This document shows positions 1 to 6,966 of a stretch of 51,109 nucleotides of DNA, piece after piece. Below the pieces are notes generated by a model. It was not told the DNA's origin. It made no database searches and saw only the letters and a program-made list of their open reading frames with translations. Made by a program: the position numbers and the translations under genes. The stretch spans positions 1-51,109 of the forward strand of contig JAPKFY010000008.1 in NCBI GenBank assembly GCA_026646335.1, given 5' to 3'. Numbering within the stretch: the stretch's first letter is position 1; every line of letters starts with the position of its first letter. Source of the stretch: Aequorivita sp. (GTDB lineage Bacteria; Bacteroidota; Bacteroidia; Flavobacteriales; Flavobacteriaceae).

Positions 1-1
1 G

Positions 2-55
2 GAACGATTTAAAAAAGCTGTCAAAATTATTGATGAATTGCTGAAGAAGAACTAA
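2..55 (+). CDS. C-terminal end of an unidentified protein (partial)
   Basis: The open frame from the window edge encodes the last 17 residues of a protein, ending ERFKKAVKIIDELLKKN and a TAA stop. The gene starts outside the window. The tail is basic and probably helical, too short to identify a family. Its stop lies 1 nt before the ATG of the next gene, so the two are almost certainly co-transcribed. Confidence 0.6.
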   Translation, partial: ERFKKAVKIIDELLKKN

Positions 56-56
56 A

Positions 57-1580
57 ATGTTTACTGAAAAGAACATACAACAAATAAAAGCTCACGGTCT
101 TTCCGAAGCCAGTGTTAATGTCCAACTTCAAATATTTGAGAATGGAATTCCATTTGCAAATGTGGTGGAAGCTGCATCGGCAGATAACGGAATTGAAGTA
201 TTTTCGGAAAAGGAACAAAAATATTTTGCCAATCTTTTTGAAAGCGAAAGGAACAATCTCGATTTGCTAAAATTTGTTCCGGCTTCCGGTGCGGCTACTA
301 GAATGTTTAAATCTTTGCATCAGTTTTTGGAAACGTATGATCCAAAAGATGCGATAGAAAGATTTCTTCAAAAGATGGAAAACAGAAATCTAATAACGTT
401 TTTTTATTCAGTTGAAAATTTTCCTTTTTCGTCTCTGGTGAAAGCTAAGTTGGATAAAAAATATCCCGATTTTGATAATTTTGAAAAAGGGAAAAGGTAT
501 TATCTCTTTGTAAAGGAAATGCTGGAAGAAACAGGATTGAATTTCAGCAACACCCCGAAAGGACTCGTTCCTTTCCATAAATACGGTGAAAATTACGTAA
601 CCGCTTTTGGCGAACAATTATACGAAGCAGCTTATTATGCAACGTCAAATGGAATTGCAAATTTGCACTTTACCGTTTCCGTGGAACACGAAGAAAAATT
701 CAAAAAGCGATACGAAGAAATTCAGGAAACTCTTGAAAATAAAACTGGAGTTAAATTTAATATTTCGTATTCCTTTCAAAAAAAAGAGACAGATACCATT
801 GCGGCAACGCTTGAAAATAAAGCATTTTTAGATGAAAACGGCGATTTGGTTTTTCGTCCTTCCGGTCACGGAGCATTGCTCAAAAATTTGAATGAAGTAG
901 ATGCAGATATTGTATTCATCAAAAATATTGACAACGTAGTTTCTCAAAATTATGTGGAAACCATCGCTTTTCAGAAAAAAATGCTTGCGGGAAAATTGAT
1001 TTCGCTCCAGCAAAAAATCTTCGACTTTGTTGATAAAATTCATTCAGAAAATGTTTCGGAAGAAATATTGAACAAAGCCGTAGCATTTATTTCCGAAGAA
1101 CTTTACATAGAAATCACTCCTATAAATAGGAGCGCAATTTTGACAATATTGGAACGTCCCATCCGCGTTTGCGGTGTTGTTGAAAATACGGGAGCTCCCG
1201 GCGGCGGACCATTTCTCGTAAAAGACAAAGATGGAAACGTATCGTACCAAATTGTTGAAATGTCGCAGATTGATAAAAACAATCCACAACAAAAGGCTTT
1301 GGTTGAAAAGGCAACACACTTCAATCCTGTGGATTTGGTCTGCGGCGTGCGCAATTATAAGGGGAAAAAATTTAATCTTTTAGAATTTTCTGATCCTGAT
1401 GCAGGCTTTATTTCGAATAAATCGTATCACGGAAAACCCATTAAAGCATTGGAACTCCCCGGACTTTGGAATGGCGCCATGGCAAACTGGAACACTATTT
1501 TTGTGGAAGTACCGCTCATCACTTTCAACCCCGTAAAAACTGTAAACGACCTTTTAAACGAAGTGCATCAGCCTAAATGA
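57..1580 (+). CDS. DUF4301 family protein
   Basis: This 507-residue protein matches my recollection of the DUF4301 family, found mainly in Bacteroidota and without a proven function. Visible motifs are FVPASGAATRMF (residues 73-84), RPSGHG (267-272), FIKNIDN (287-293) and ENTGAPGGGP (376-385). The first three resemble in order the nucleotide-binding loop, the GHG segment and the N-x-D-N metal site of UDP-sugar pyrophosphorylases, so a nucleotidyltransferase-like fold is a reasonable inference, not a proven activity. No signal peptide or membrane segment is visible, so it should be cytoplasmic. It starts 1 nt after the preceding stop, and its TGA overlaps the arfB start (ATGA), so the three genes form one operon. 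Confidence 0.85.
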   Translation: MFTEKNIQQIKAHGLSEASVNVQLQIFENGIPFANVVEAASADNGIEVFSEKEQKYFANLFESERNNLDLLKFVPASGAATRMFKSLHQFLETYDPKDAIERFLQKMENRNLITFFYSVENFPFSSLVKAKLDKKYPDFDNFEKGKRYYLFVKEMLEETGLNFSNTPKGLVPFHKYGENYVTAFGEQLYEAAYYATSNGIANLHFTVSVEHEEKFKKRYEEIQETLENKTGVKFNISYSFQKKETDTIAATLENKAFLDENGDLVFRPSGHGALLKNLNEVDADIVFIKNIDNVVSQNYVETIAFQKKMLAGKLISLQQKIFDFVDKIHSENVSEEILNKAVAFISEELYIEITPINRSAILTILERPIRVCGVVENTGAPGGGPFLVKDKDGNVSYQIVEMSQIDKNNPQQKALVEKATHFNPVDLVCGVRNYKGKKFNLLEFSDPDAGFISNKSYHGKPIKALELPGLWNGAMANWNTIFVEVPLITFNPVKTVNDLLNEVHQPK

Positions 1581-1981
1581 ACACCGAAGTTTTAATATCG
1601 GAATTAAACTTTAAAGCCATCCGCAGCAGTGGGCCAGGCGGACAGCATGTCAACAAAACGGCTTCAAAAGTTGAGGTTTCTTTCGATTTGGAAAATTCCC
1701 AAGCACTTTCGGAATCGGAAAAGGAGCGACTTCAAAACAAAATTTCTGCAAAAATTTCTTCCGAAGGAATAATAACACTTCAATGCGGAGAGACGCGAAG
1801 CCAGCACCGAAACAAAACGATAGTTATTGAACGGTTGTTGAAATTGCTTCAAGAAAACTTAAAAATTGCAAAACCGCGAAAGAAAACAAAACCCTCAAAA
1901 GGGGCGATTGAAAGACGTTTAAAATCTAAAAAAGAACAAGCTTTCAAAAAGTCAAATCGCAAACCTCCCAAAATGGAATAA
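1577..1981 (+). CDS. arfB: Alternative ribosome-rescue aminoacyl-tRNA hydrolase ArfB
   Basis: ArfB (YaeJ) frees ribosomes stalled on mRNAs without a stop codon by hydrolysing peptidyl-tRNA. The 134-residue protein has the release-factor GGQ motif at residues 21-23 in the context SGPGGQHVNKT. Its C-terminal third is rich in Lys and Arg (from about residue 95), the tail that enters the empty mRNA channel in the known family. Length fits ArfB and excludes RF1/RF2, which carry codon-recognition domains. The ATG overlaps the upstream TGA by 4 nt, suggesting translational coupling with the DUF4301 gene. I see no ssrA or smpB in this window, so its relation to trans-translation cannot be judged. Confidence 0.93.
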   Translation: MNTEVLISELNFKAIRSSGPGGQHVNKTASKVEVSFDLENSQALSESEKERLQNKISAKISSEGIITLQCGETRSQHRNKTIVIERLLKLLQENLKIAKPRKKTKPSKGAIERRLKSKKEQAFKKSNRKPPKME

Positions 1982-2195
1982 CTTTTATACAACTGTTGTG
2001 TAAATTTTATACAGTTGCGCTACACATTACACACTTTTCATTTAACCAAAATAAATCAATATCGCTTTAAAGCTTTGTTTTAAAAGACTTTGATGAAATA
2101 TTCCTGCGCTTAATTTCTGTGGCACTACTTTTTCTGTATACAAGGCAACAAACAAACTTAGAGAAACGAATAAATAATTTTTAAAGACAGAAAAA

Positions 2196-2615
2196 ATGAA
2201 AAAGTTAATTTTAAGTACAGCGATCGTATTGGGAGGTTTAACTGCGGTAACCGCGCAAACCGACAAAGAAGCAACCGCACTGAACGATCAAAAACAAACT
2301 GCCGTTGAAGCACAAGTAGAAAGCAGAATTGAAGCTGCCCAAGACGTAGATGCTGTTGTTGCAACAAAGGCTGTTGGTGCGGAAAATGCAGCCACAGATG
2401 TTGTTCAGGACTTTAAAGAAGTAGATGCATCTGAAGTGCCACAAACCGTTAAAGATGCCGTAGCTAAGGATTTTAGCGGTGCCACTATTTCTAAGGCTTA
2501 TGTGAATGCCAATGGAGAATATAAAATTCAACTAGCCACTGCAGACGACAAAGCTGCAACCGTTTATGCAAACGCAAAAGGCGAGTGGATTAAAAATGAA
2601 TTAAAGAAGCAGTAA
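2196..2615 (+). CDS. Small secreted protein, PepSY-like
   Basis: This 139-residue protein begins with a clear signal peptide (MKKLILSTAIVLGG, cleavage near TAQ at residues 19-21), so it is exported to the periplasm or outside. Residues about 25-75 are rich in Ala, Glu, Asp and Val. The C-terminal half, from about VPQTVKDAVAKDF to NGEYKIQLA and GEWIKNELKKQ, resembles the PepSY-like/DUF2874 fold of small periplasmic Bacteroidota proteins; this is a pattern judgement. The upstream gap of 214 nt carries an inverted repeat (CAACTGT/ACAGTTG) but no clear promoter. A strong terminator follows, so it is probably monocistronic. Confidence 0.75.
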   Translation: MKKLILSTAIVLGGLTAVTAQTDKEATALNDQKQTAVEAQVESRIEAAQDVDAVVATKAVGAENAATDVVQDFKEVDASEVPQTVKDAVAKDFSGATISKAYVNANGEYKIQLATADDKAATVYANAKGEWIKNELKKQ

Positions 2616-2650
2616 GCTGCAGGTATTTTAGATTCAATACTTCTGGGGAA

Positions 2651-2679
2651 GGCGTCCATAAAATGGGCGCCTTTTTTTA
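2651..2679 (+). terminator. Intrinsic terminator after the small secreted protein
   Basis: A 7-bp stem (GGCGTCC with GGGCGCC, one wobble pair) with a 7-nt loop is followed directly by seven Ts. It lies 35 nt after the stop of the secreted protein and before the promoter of the next gene. Confidence 0.88.
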
Positions 2680-2694
2680 TGATAAATTTAAAGT

Positions 2695-2722
2695 TTGTCC
2701 AGCCATATACTCACTATTTTTA
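2695..2722 (+). promoter_or_regulatory. Promoter of the NtrC-family regulator
   Basis: TTG at 2695-2697, a 17-bp spacer, then TATTTTTA at 2715-2722, one base off the Bacteroidota -7 consensus TAnnTTTG. The TTG is also a possible in-frame start codon, but its place in the -33 element and the protein alignment argue for the ATG at 2740. Confidence 0.6.
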
Positions 2723-2739
2723 CGGTCTCAGTAAACGTA

Positions 2740-4119
2740 ATGGCGCAGCAAATACATATAATTGAAGACGATGTAGCTTTTGGCAAGATGCTCACCTCTT
2801 TTTTGGAACGGAAAGGTTTTCAGGTTTCAGTTTCCCTAACGGGGGAAAGTGCCCGAAAAACGCTTGCGGAAAACAATTTCGACTTACTTATTACAGACTT
2901 ACAACTTCCGGATGATTCTGGATTGGAGCTTCTTGAATATTCCCAGTCTGTCTCTCCCAAAACAAAAGTGATTTTGATGACGGGTTATGCCGAAGTGGAT
3001 ACTGCGGTGAAAGCGATTAAGAAAGGTGCCTTGGATTATATTTCGAAACCATTTCGTCCTGAGGAATTGTTGATGATTATTGAAGAAGGTTTTCAAAATA
3101 CAGCATTTTCAGAAAAGATTTCTTCGGAAATTTCTGCTTCAGAAACAATTGAGAAGAGACAAATAAATTTGCCCAAAACAAATTCTGAAAAACCCATTTT
3201 TGTTGTTGGAATAAGTGAGACCTCAAAAAAATTCAACGAATATTTAAAGCTTGTCGGGCCAACGGATATGTGTGTTCTTATTCAAGGTGAAAGCGGTACA
3301 GGGAAAGAAGTTGCCGCAAAAGCCATTCACAAATACAGTTCGCGAAGGGATCAAAATTTCATAGCTGTAGATTGTGGTGCAATTCCAAAGGAAATTGCTG
3401 CCAGTGAATTTTTTGGACACCTTAAGGGAAGTTTCACCGGAGCCATAAACGATAAAAAAGGACATTTTGAGGCAGCCAATGGCGGCACACTTTTTTTGGA
3501 TGAAGTGGGCAACCTTTCCTATGAAAACCAAATTCAATTGTTGCGCGCTTTGCAGGAACGCAGAATAAAACCCGTGGGTAGCAATACTGAAATTGATGTG
3601 GATGTCCGAATTCTTTCCGCTACAAATGAAGATTTACTGAAAGCCGTTTCTGAAGGGAAATTTCGCGAAGATTTGTACCATCGGTTGAACGAGTTTTCAA
3701 TCCACATTCCTTCCTTGCACGAACGGAAAGAGGATCTTTTTCTGTTTATCGAATATTTTTTAGCAGAGGCAAATGCTTCTTTAGGAAAAGATGTTTTAGG
3801 ACTATCAAAAGAAGTGGAAAAAGCTTTTAAATACTACGCTTGGCCGGGCAATCTGCGCGAGTTGAAAAACGTAATAAAACGCTCGGTTTTATTGACCAAT
3901 TCAAGCTTGATTCCACTGGAAGTAATTCCACACGAAGTTTTATTTTCTGAAAAAGTAAAAAAAGAAACAGTAGATTTTTCAAAAGAAAGCAACGAAAAAC
4001 AGCTTATTTTAAACGCGTTGAAGGAAGCCGATTTCAATAAAACAAAGGCCGCAAAGCTGCTGAACATCACGCGAAAAACACTTTATAATAAATTGAAGTA
4101 TTACGAAATAGAACTTTAG
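2740..4119 (+). CDS. Sigma-54-dependent response regulator (NtrC family)
   Basis: A phosphorylation-controlled activator of sigma-54 promoters. Domains in order: receiver (residues 1-120; phospho-acceptor Asp53 in LLITDLQLP, Lys103 in ISKPF); AAA+ ATPase with Walker A GESGTGKE and Walker B GTLFLDEV; C-terminal Fis-type helix-turn-helix (FNKTKAAKLLNITRKTLYNKL). The sigma-54 contact loop reads GSFTGA instead of GAFTGA. I start it at the ATG at 2740 (459 residues) because the frame extends upstream only through a TTG in the promoter, and receivers begin with a sequence like IHIIEDD. Its stop abuts the stop of the hybrid histidine kinase on the other strand, which is the likely cognate kinase. 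Confidence 0.93.
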   Translation: MAQQIHIIEDDVAFGKMLTSFLERKGFQVSVSLTGESARKTLAENNFDLLITDLQLPDDSGLELLEYSQSVSPKTKVILMTGYAEVDTAVKAIKKGALDYISKPFRPEELLMIIEEGFQNTAFSEKISSEISASETIEKRQINLPKTNSEKPIFVVGISETSKKFNEYLKLVGPTDMCVLIQGESGTGKEVAAKAIHKYSSRRDQNFIAVDCGAIPKEIAASEFFGHLKGSFTGAINDKKGHFEAANGGTLFLDEVGNLSYENQIQLLRALQERRIKPVGSNTEIDVDVRILSATNEDLLKAVSEGKFREDLYHRLNEFSIHIPSLHERKEDLFLFIEYFLAEANASLGKDVLGLSKEVEKAFKYYAWPGNLRELKNVIKRSVLLTNSSLIPLEVIPHEVLFSEKVKKETVDFSKESNEKQLILNALKEADFNKTKAAKLLNITRKTLYNKLKYYEIEL

Positions 4120-6585
4120 CTATCGGTCTTCAAGAGCTTTTTGCAGATATCTAATGCTCATTACTAGTTTTTCATAATCTTTTTGCACTTCGATTTGGAT
4201 TTCGTTTTCTTTTTTAGTTTCATCAGGGTAATGTTCCATTTTTTCCAGAATAGGGATGACTTCTTTGGCTTTTATTTGGCGGAACATCGTGAGCATACGA
4301 TGTGCTATTTCTGAAATTGTTTTGGTGTCTTTTCGATCAATTAAACCGGTTAACTGCTGCAAATCTTTCTCGGTCTGTGCGTTGAAAACTTTTAGCACCT
4401 CTTCCAAAGCTTCAGACGTATTCAAAAAGGATTTTAGAAGTGAAAGATCGAATTTATCCGGGTTAGGAGAATTTGCTTGAAATATTTCGTCCGTTTTAAT
4501 TTCTTCCGAAAAATTCCTTAGCTGCGGGAAAATACGCTCTAAAACCGTAACCAGTTCCTGTTTCGAAAACGGTTTTGGAAGCATTTCCGCAAAACCTTTC
4601 TCAAAATAGAAACCGCGGCTGTGCTCACGGCTGCCCGTCATTGCAATTACGGGCTGATTTTTATAGGAATTTATTTCACCGTTTTTTAATCTTTTCAAAA
4701 CCGAAAAACCATCGGTCAGGGGCATTTGAATGTCGGTTAAAACGAAATCGATACTTCGGCTTTGCTCATTAATCGCAAAATCTTGAAAACTGCTGTAGGC
4801 CTCAGTTGTAATATTCATTTGCTCAAATATTTCTTGCAAAAGAGCACGCATTGCGTCGTCGTCATCAATTATTACAGCTTTTAGCCCATTAAAGGAATTT
4901 TCTTTTTCAGGACTAGCTTTGGATAAAACGCGTTCCGAATTTTTAAGCGGAAGGATTAAAGTAAAGTTGCTTCCTTCTTCTAAAACACTATCAACTTTTA
5001 AGGTTCCGTCCAAAAGCTCGGTGAGTTTTTTTGAAATTGCGAGCCCCAAGCCGCTTCCGCCAAATTTGTGCGCAATTTCAGTTTCGGCCTGCGTAAACTC
5101 GTTGAAAATAAGTTGCTGCTTTTCTTTGGAAATACCTATTCCTGTATCTATTATGGAGATTTGAACAGTTGAAGTTTTGTCGTTTTTTGCAATTTCTTCA
5201 ACCTTTATTTCAACACTTCCCTTTTCGGTAAACTTAAAAGCGTTGCCTACCAAATTGTTTATTATCTGCCGAATCCGCAGCGGATCGCTCTCGAAAATTT
5301 GGTTTTTTATTCCTTCGGAAATCGAAATTTTAAGAGTAACCGATTTTTGCAAATATTGCTGTTTCACTGCATTTCCTGCGTCAACAATAATATTTTCAAG
5401 TGAAAAAGGCACACTTTCAATTGGCAATTTTCCAGCTTCCAATTTTGAGTAATCCAGCAAATCATCCACCAAATGCGAAATAAAATGTGAGCTGGAAGTA
5501 ATCTGACCCAAATAGTACTTTTGCTTTTCCGAAAGGTTTGAATTTTCAAACAATTCAGCATAGCCGCTGATAGTATTTAATGGTGTTTTCAAATCATGGC
5601 TCACGGTTGAGATGAGCTGTTCGCGGCTTTTCAGTAGTGATTCGGCATAATCTTTAGATTCTTCCAAATTCTTCTTGAAACGCTCCGCCCTAAAAAAATC
5701 TGAAAGGATAAAATATGAAAAAAGCAAAACCATTATGCCACCTAAAATTCCTGCGAATTTTAGAATCTTCCCCGTTCGGTTCATGGATTCGGCTCGTTGC
5801 TGCTTTTCCAAATGGTTGTTCTTTGTAATCTCGCGGTCAAAACTGGCAATTATTTCACGCAGACGTTCTGAAATGTTAAGGTCGTTCCGAATGAGTTCGT
5901 TCTCTTTTTGCATCAGAGACTCGCGAATTCGGGAATTTTCTTTTTTCGCCTCGGCAACGATATATCGGGAGGCGATTAACATGGAATCCACAGTTTTTGA
6001 TTTTACTGTTGAAGTGTCGCGAGTTGCATCGCTATTGAGATAGTCGGCATAATTCTGCCAAATTCCGCGTTCCTTTTTGCTGAGTTTTGAAGGATTTCTG
6101 ATTAACGATTCCACGGAATTTAAACCTACCGAAGCTTCCAATTTTCGCACTTCGCGCATTATATCGTCTAGCGAAGCGTCTTTTTGGTTTGTTAAACGCA
6201 AAATGCGAAGTTGTTCAATATTTCGGTTTTTTTCCTTGAGCAGGGAATTTACACTGTCCAATTGTTTTATCTGAAATTGGTTTGTGGTGAGCGATTTAAT
6301 CTCTTCAATTTTTATGAAAAGCGAATCGGTTTTTGCCATATATTTCTCAAAATCACCATCGCTTTCGGTTAAAAGCGCGAGTCTTGAAAATCCGTCGGTT
6401 TCGTAAACCAAATTGATGAGCGTTCCAGTTTCAATGAATTTTTTTTCACCGGTTATTTCGTCGGATTGAGCAGTAAAATTTTTAAATTCCGAATATAAAA
6501 AAAGACCGACCAACACCGATAAAGCCCCCAAAACGAGGTAGCTGAGGATGATTTTAAGCGTGAATTTATTTTTTGAAGCGGCCAT
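4120..6585 (-). CDS. Hybrid histidine kinase (HisKA-HATPase-REC-Hpt)
   Basis: An 821-residue inner-membrane phosphorelay kinase. TM1 is about residues 9-31 and TM2 about 275-295; between them is a mostly helical extracytoplasmic sensor of about 240 residues with no family I recognise. HisKA carries the phospho-His at 330 (STVSHDLKTPLN); the ATPase domain has N-box NNLVGNAFKF, DTGIGI and GGSGLGLAI. A receiver follows with Asp618 (LTDIQMP), then a C-terminal Hpt domain with His762 (EIAHRMLTMFRQ). All parts of a His-Asp-His-Asp relay are present except the last receiver, which the convergent NtrC-type regulator could supply. Its start codon lies only 4 nt after a perfect minus-strand -7 element, suggesting a leaderless mRNA. 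Confidence 0.93.
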   Translation of the reverse strand: MAASKNKFTLKIILSYLVLGALSVLVGLFLYSEFKNFTAQSDEITGEKKFIETGTLINLVYETDGFSRLALLTESDGDFEKYMAKTDSLFIKIEEIKSLTTNQFQIKQLDSVNSLLKEKNRNIEQLRILRLTNQKDASLDDIMREVRKLEASVGLNSVESLIRNPSKLSKKERGIWQNYADYLNSDATRDTSTVKSKTVDSMLIASRYIVAEAKKENSRIRESLMQKENELIRNDLNISERLREIIASFDREITKNNHLEKQQRAESMNRTGKILKFAGILGGIMVLLFSYFILSDFFRAERFKKNLEESKDYAESLLKSREQLISTVSHDLKTPLNTISGYAELFENSNLSEKQKYYLGQITSSSHFISHLVDDLLDYSKLEAGKLPIESVPFSLENIIVDAGNAVKQQYLQKSVTLKISISEGIKNQIFESDPLRIRQIINNLVGNAFKFTEKGSVEIKVEEIAKNDKTSTVQISIIDTGIGISKEKQQLIFNEFTQAETEIAHKFGGSGLGLAISKKLTELLDGTLKVDSVLEEGSNFTLILPLKNSERVLSKASPEKENSFNGLKAVIIDDDDAMRALLQEIFEQMNITTEAYSSFQDFAINEQSRSIDFVLTDIQMPLTDGFSVLKRLKNGEINSYKNQPVIAMTGSREHSRGFYFEKGFAEMLPKPFSKQELVTVLERIFPQLRNFSEEIKTDEIFQANSPNPDKFDLSLLKSFLNTSEALEEVLKVFNAQTEKDLQQLTGLIDRKDTKTISEIAHRMLTMFRQIKAKEVIPILEKMEHYPDETKKENEIQIEVQKDYEKLVMSIRYLQKALEDR

Positions 6586-6589
6586 CCTT

Positions 6590-6597
6590 CAAATGTA
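6590..6597 (-). promoter_or_regulatory. -7 element of the hybrid kinase gene
   Basis: Reads TACATTTG on the minus strand, a perfect Bacteroidota -7. Only AAGG separates it from the ATG, so transcription would start at or within the start codon. No TTG at -33 is visible. Confidence 0.55.
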
Positions 6598-6641
6598 AAG
6601 ACTATAAGAAAGAGGAAGTATTAAGGATATGGTAAAAAAAT

Positions 6642-6664
6642 GAAATCGAAAACGAAAACGAAAT
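6642..6664. repeat. GAAATC/GAAAAC word repeat
   Basis: Tandem hexamers of the type GAAATC and GAAAAC in the gap between the kinase and the riboswitch. The same word is repeated at 34574-34607. Non-coding; function unknown. Confidence 0.55.
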
Positions 6665-6690
6665 GGAATGTGAATTTGGAAAAAGCAATG

Positions 6691-6698
6691 TATCTTTG
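6691..6698 (+). promoter_or_regulatory. -7 element of the riboswitch transcript
   Basis: TATCTTTG is a perfect -7 element. Transcription from about 6704 would begin just before the aptamer. No TTG at the usual distance is seen. Confidence 0.65.
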
Positions 6699-6705
6699 CC
6701 GAACA

Positions 6706-6852
6706 TCTCAAAGGGGTGCTGATTTTAGTCTTGAGTCATTAGTGCTGAGAGGTGAGTCTTAAAACTCATAACTCATAACTCATAACTCGGAACTCAAAAA
6801 AGCTGAGATTATACCCAAAGAACCTGGGCGGGTAATGCTGCCAAGGGAACAA
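6706..6852 (+). ncRNA. TPP (thiamine pyrophosphate) riboswitch
   Basis: All conserved blocks of the THI element appear in order: GGGGTGC at 6713-6719, GCTGAGAT at 6802-6809, ACCC at 6813-6816, GAACCTG at 6820-6826, GGGTAATGC at 6830-6838 and AAGGGAA at 6843-6849. The variable P3 arm between the first two blocks is unusually long (about 80 nt) and filled with ACTCATA repeats. An intrinsic terminator follows at 6862-6902, so ligand binding should stop transcription before the TonB-dependent receptor gene. The class assignment rests on the motif order and is firm; the direction of control is inferred from the terminator. Confidence 0.95.
6728..6799. repeat. ACTCATA repeat array filling the riboswitch P3 arm
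   Basis: TTGAGT at 6731-6736 can pair with ACTCAA at 6792-6797, and TGAGT at 6753-6757 with ACTCA at 6764-6768. Between them ACTCATA is repeated in tandem at 6764-6788. The 18-mer ACTCATAACTCATAACTC occurs here and again inside leuS at 22862-22879. Confidence 0.8.
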
Positions 6853-6861
6853 ATTGTAACC

Positions 6862-6902
6862 CCCTGTAATAATACGCGACGTATTGTTTTCAGGGATTTT
6901 TT
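6862..6902 (+). terminator. Riboswitch expression-platform terminator
   Basis: CCCTG at 6862-6866 pairs with CAGGG at 6891-6895, continued by an inner stem (AATAATACG with CGTATTGTT, one wobble) and followed by six Ts. It lies about 10 nt after the aptamer and 64 nt before the receptor ATG, the arrangement of a transcription-terminating OFF switch. Confidence 0.88.
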
Positions 6903-6966
6903 ATTTAACCATTCAACAAACCAAGAATAACGCCCCTTTTATTCGTAAAAATTTAATTTATTACGA

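Noticed and set aside
1982-2195. CAACTGT/ACAGTTG inverted repeat as a terminator of arfB
   Set aside because: The loop is long (about 14 nt) and no T-run follows; its role is undecided.
6764-6788. Possible CRISPR-like array of ACTCATA
   Set aside because: The units are 7 nt with no spacers and no cas genes are present; this is a simple tandem word in the riboswitch arm.
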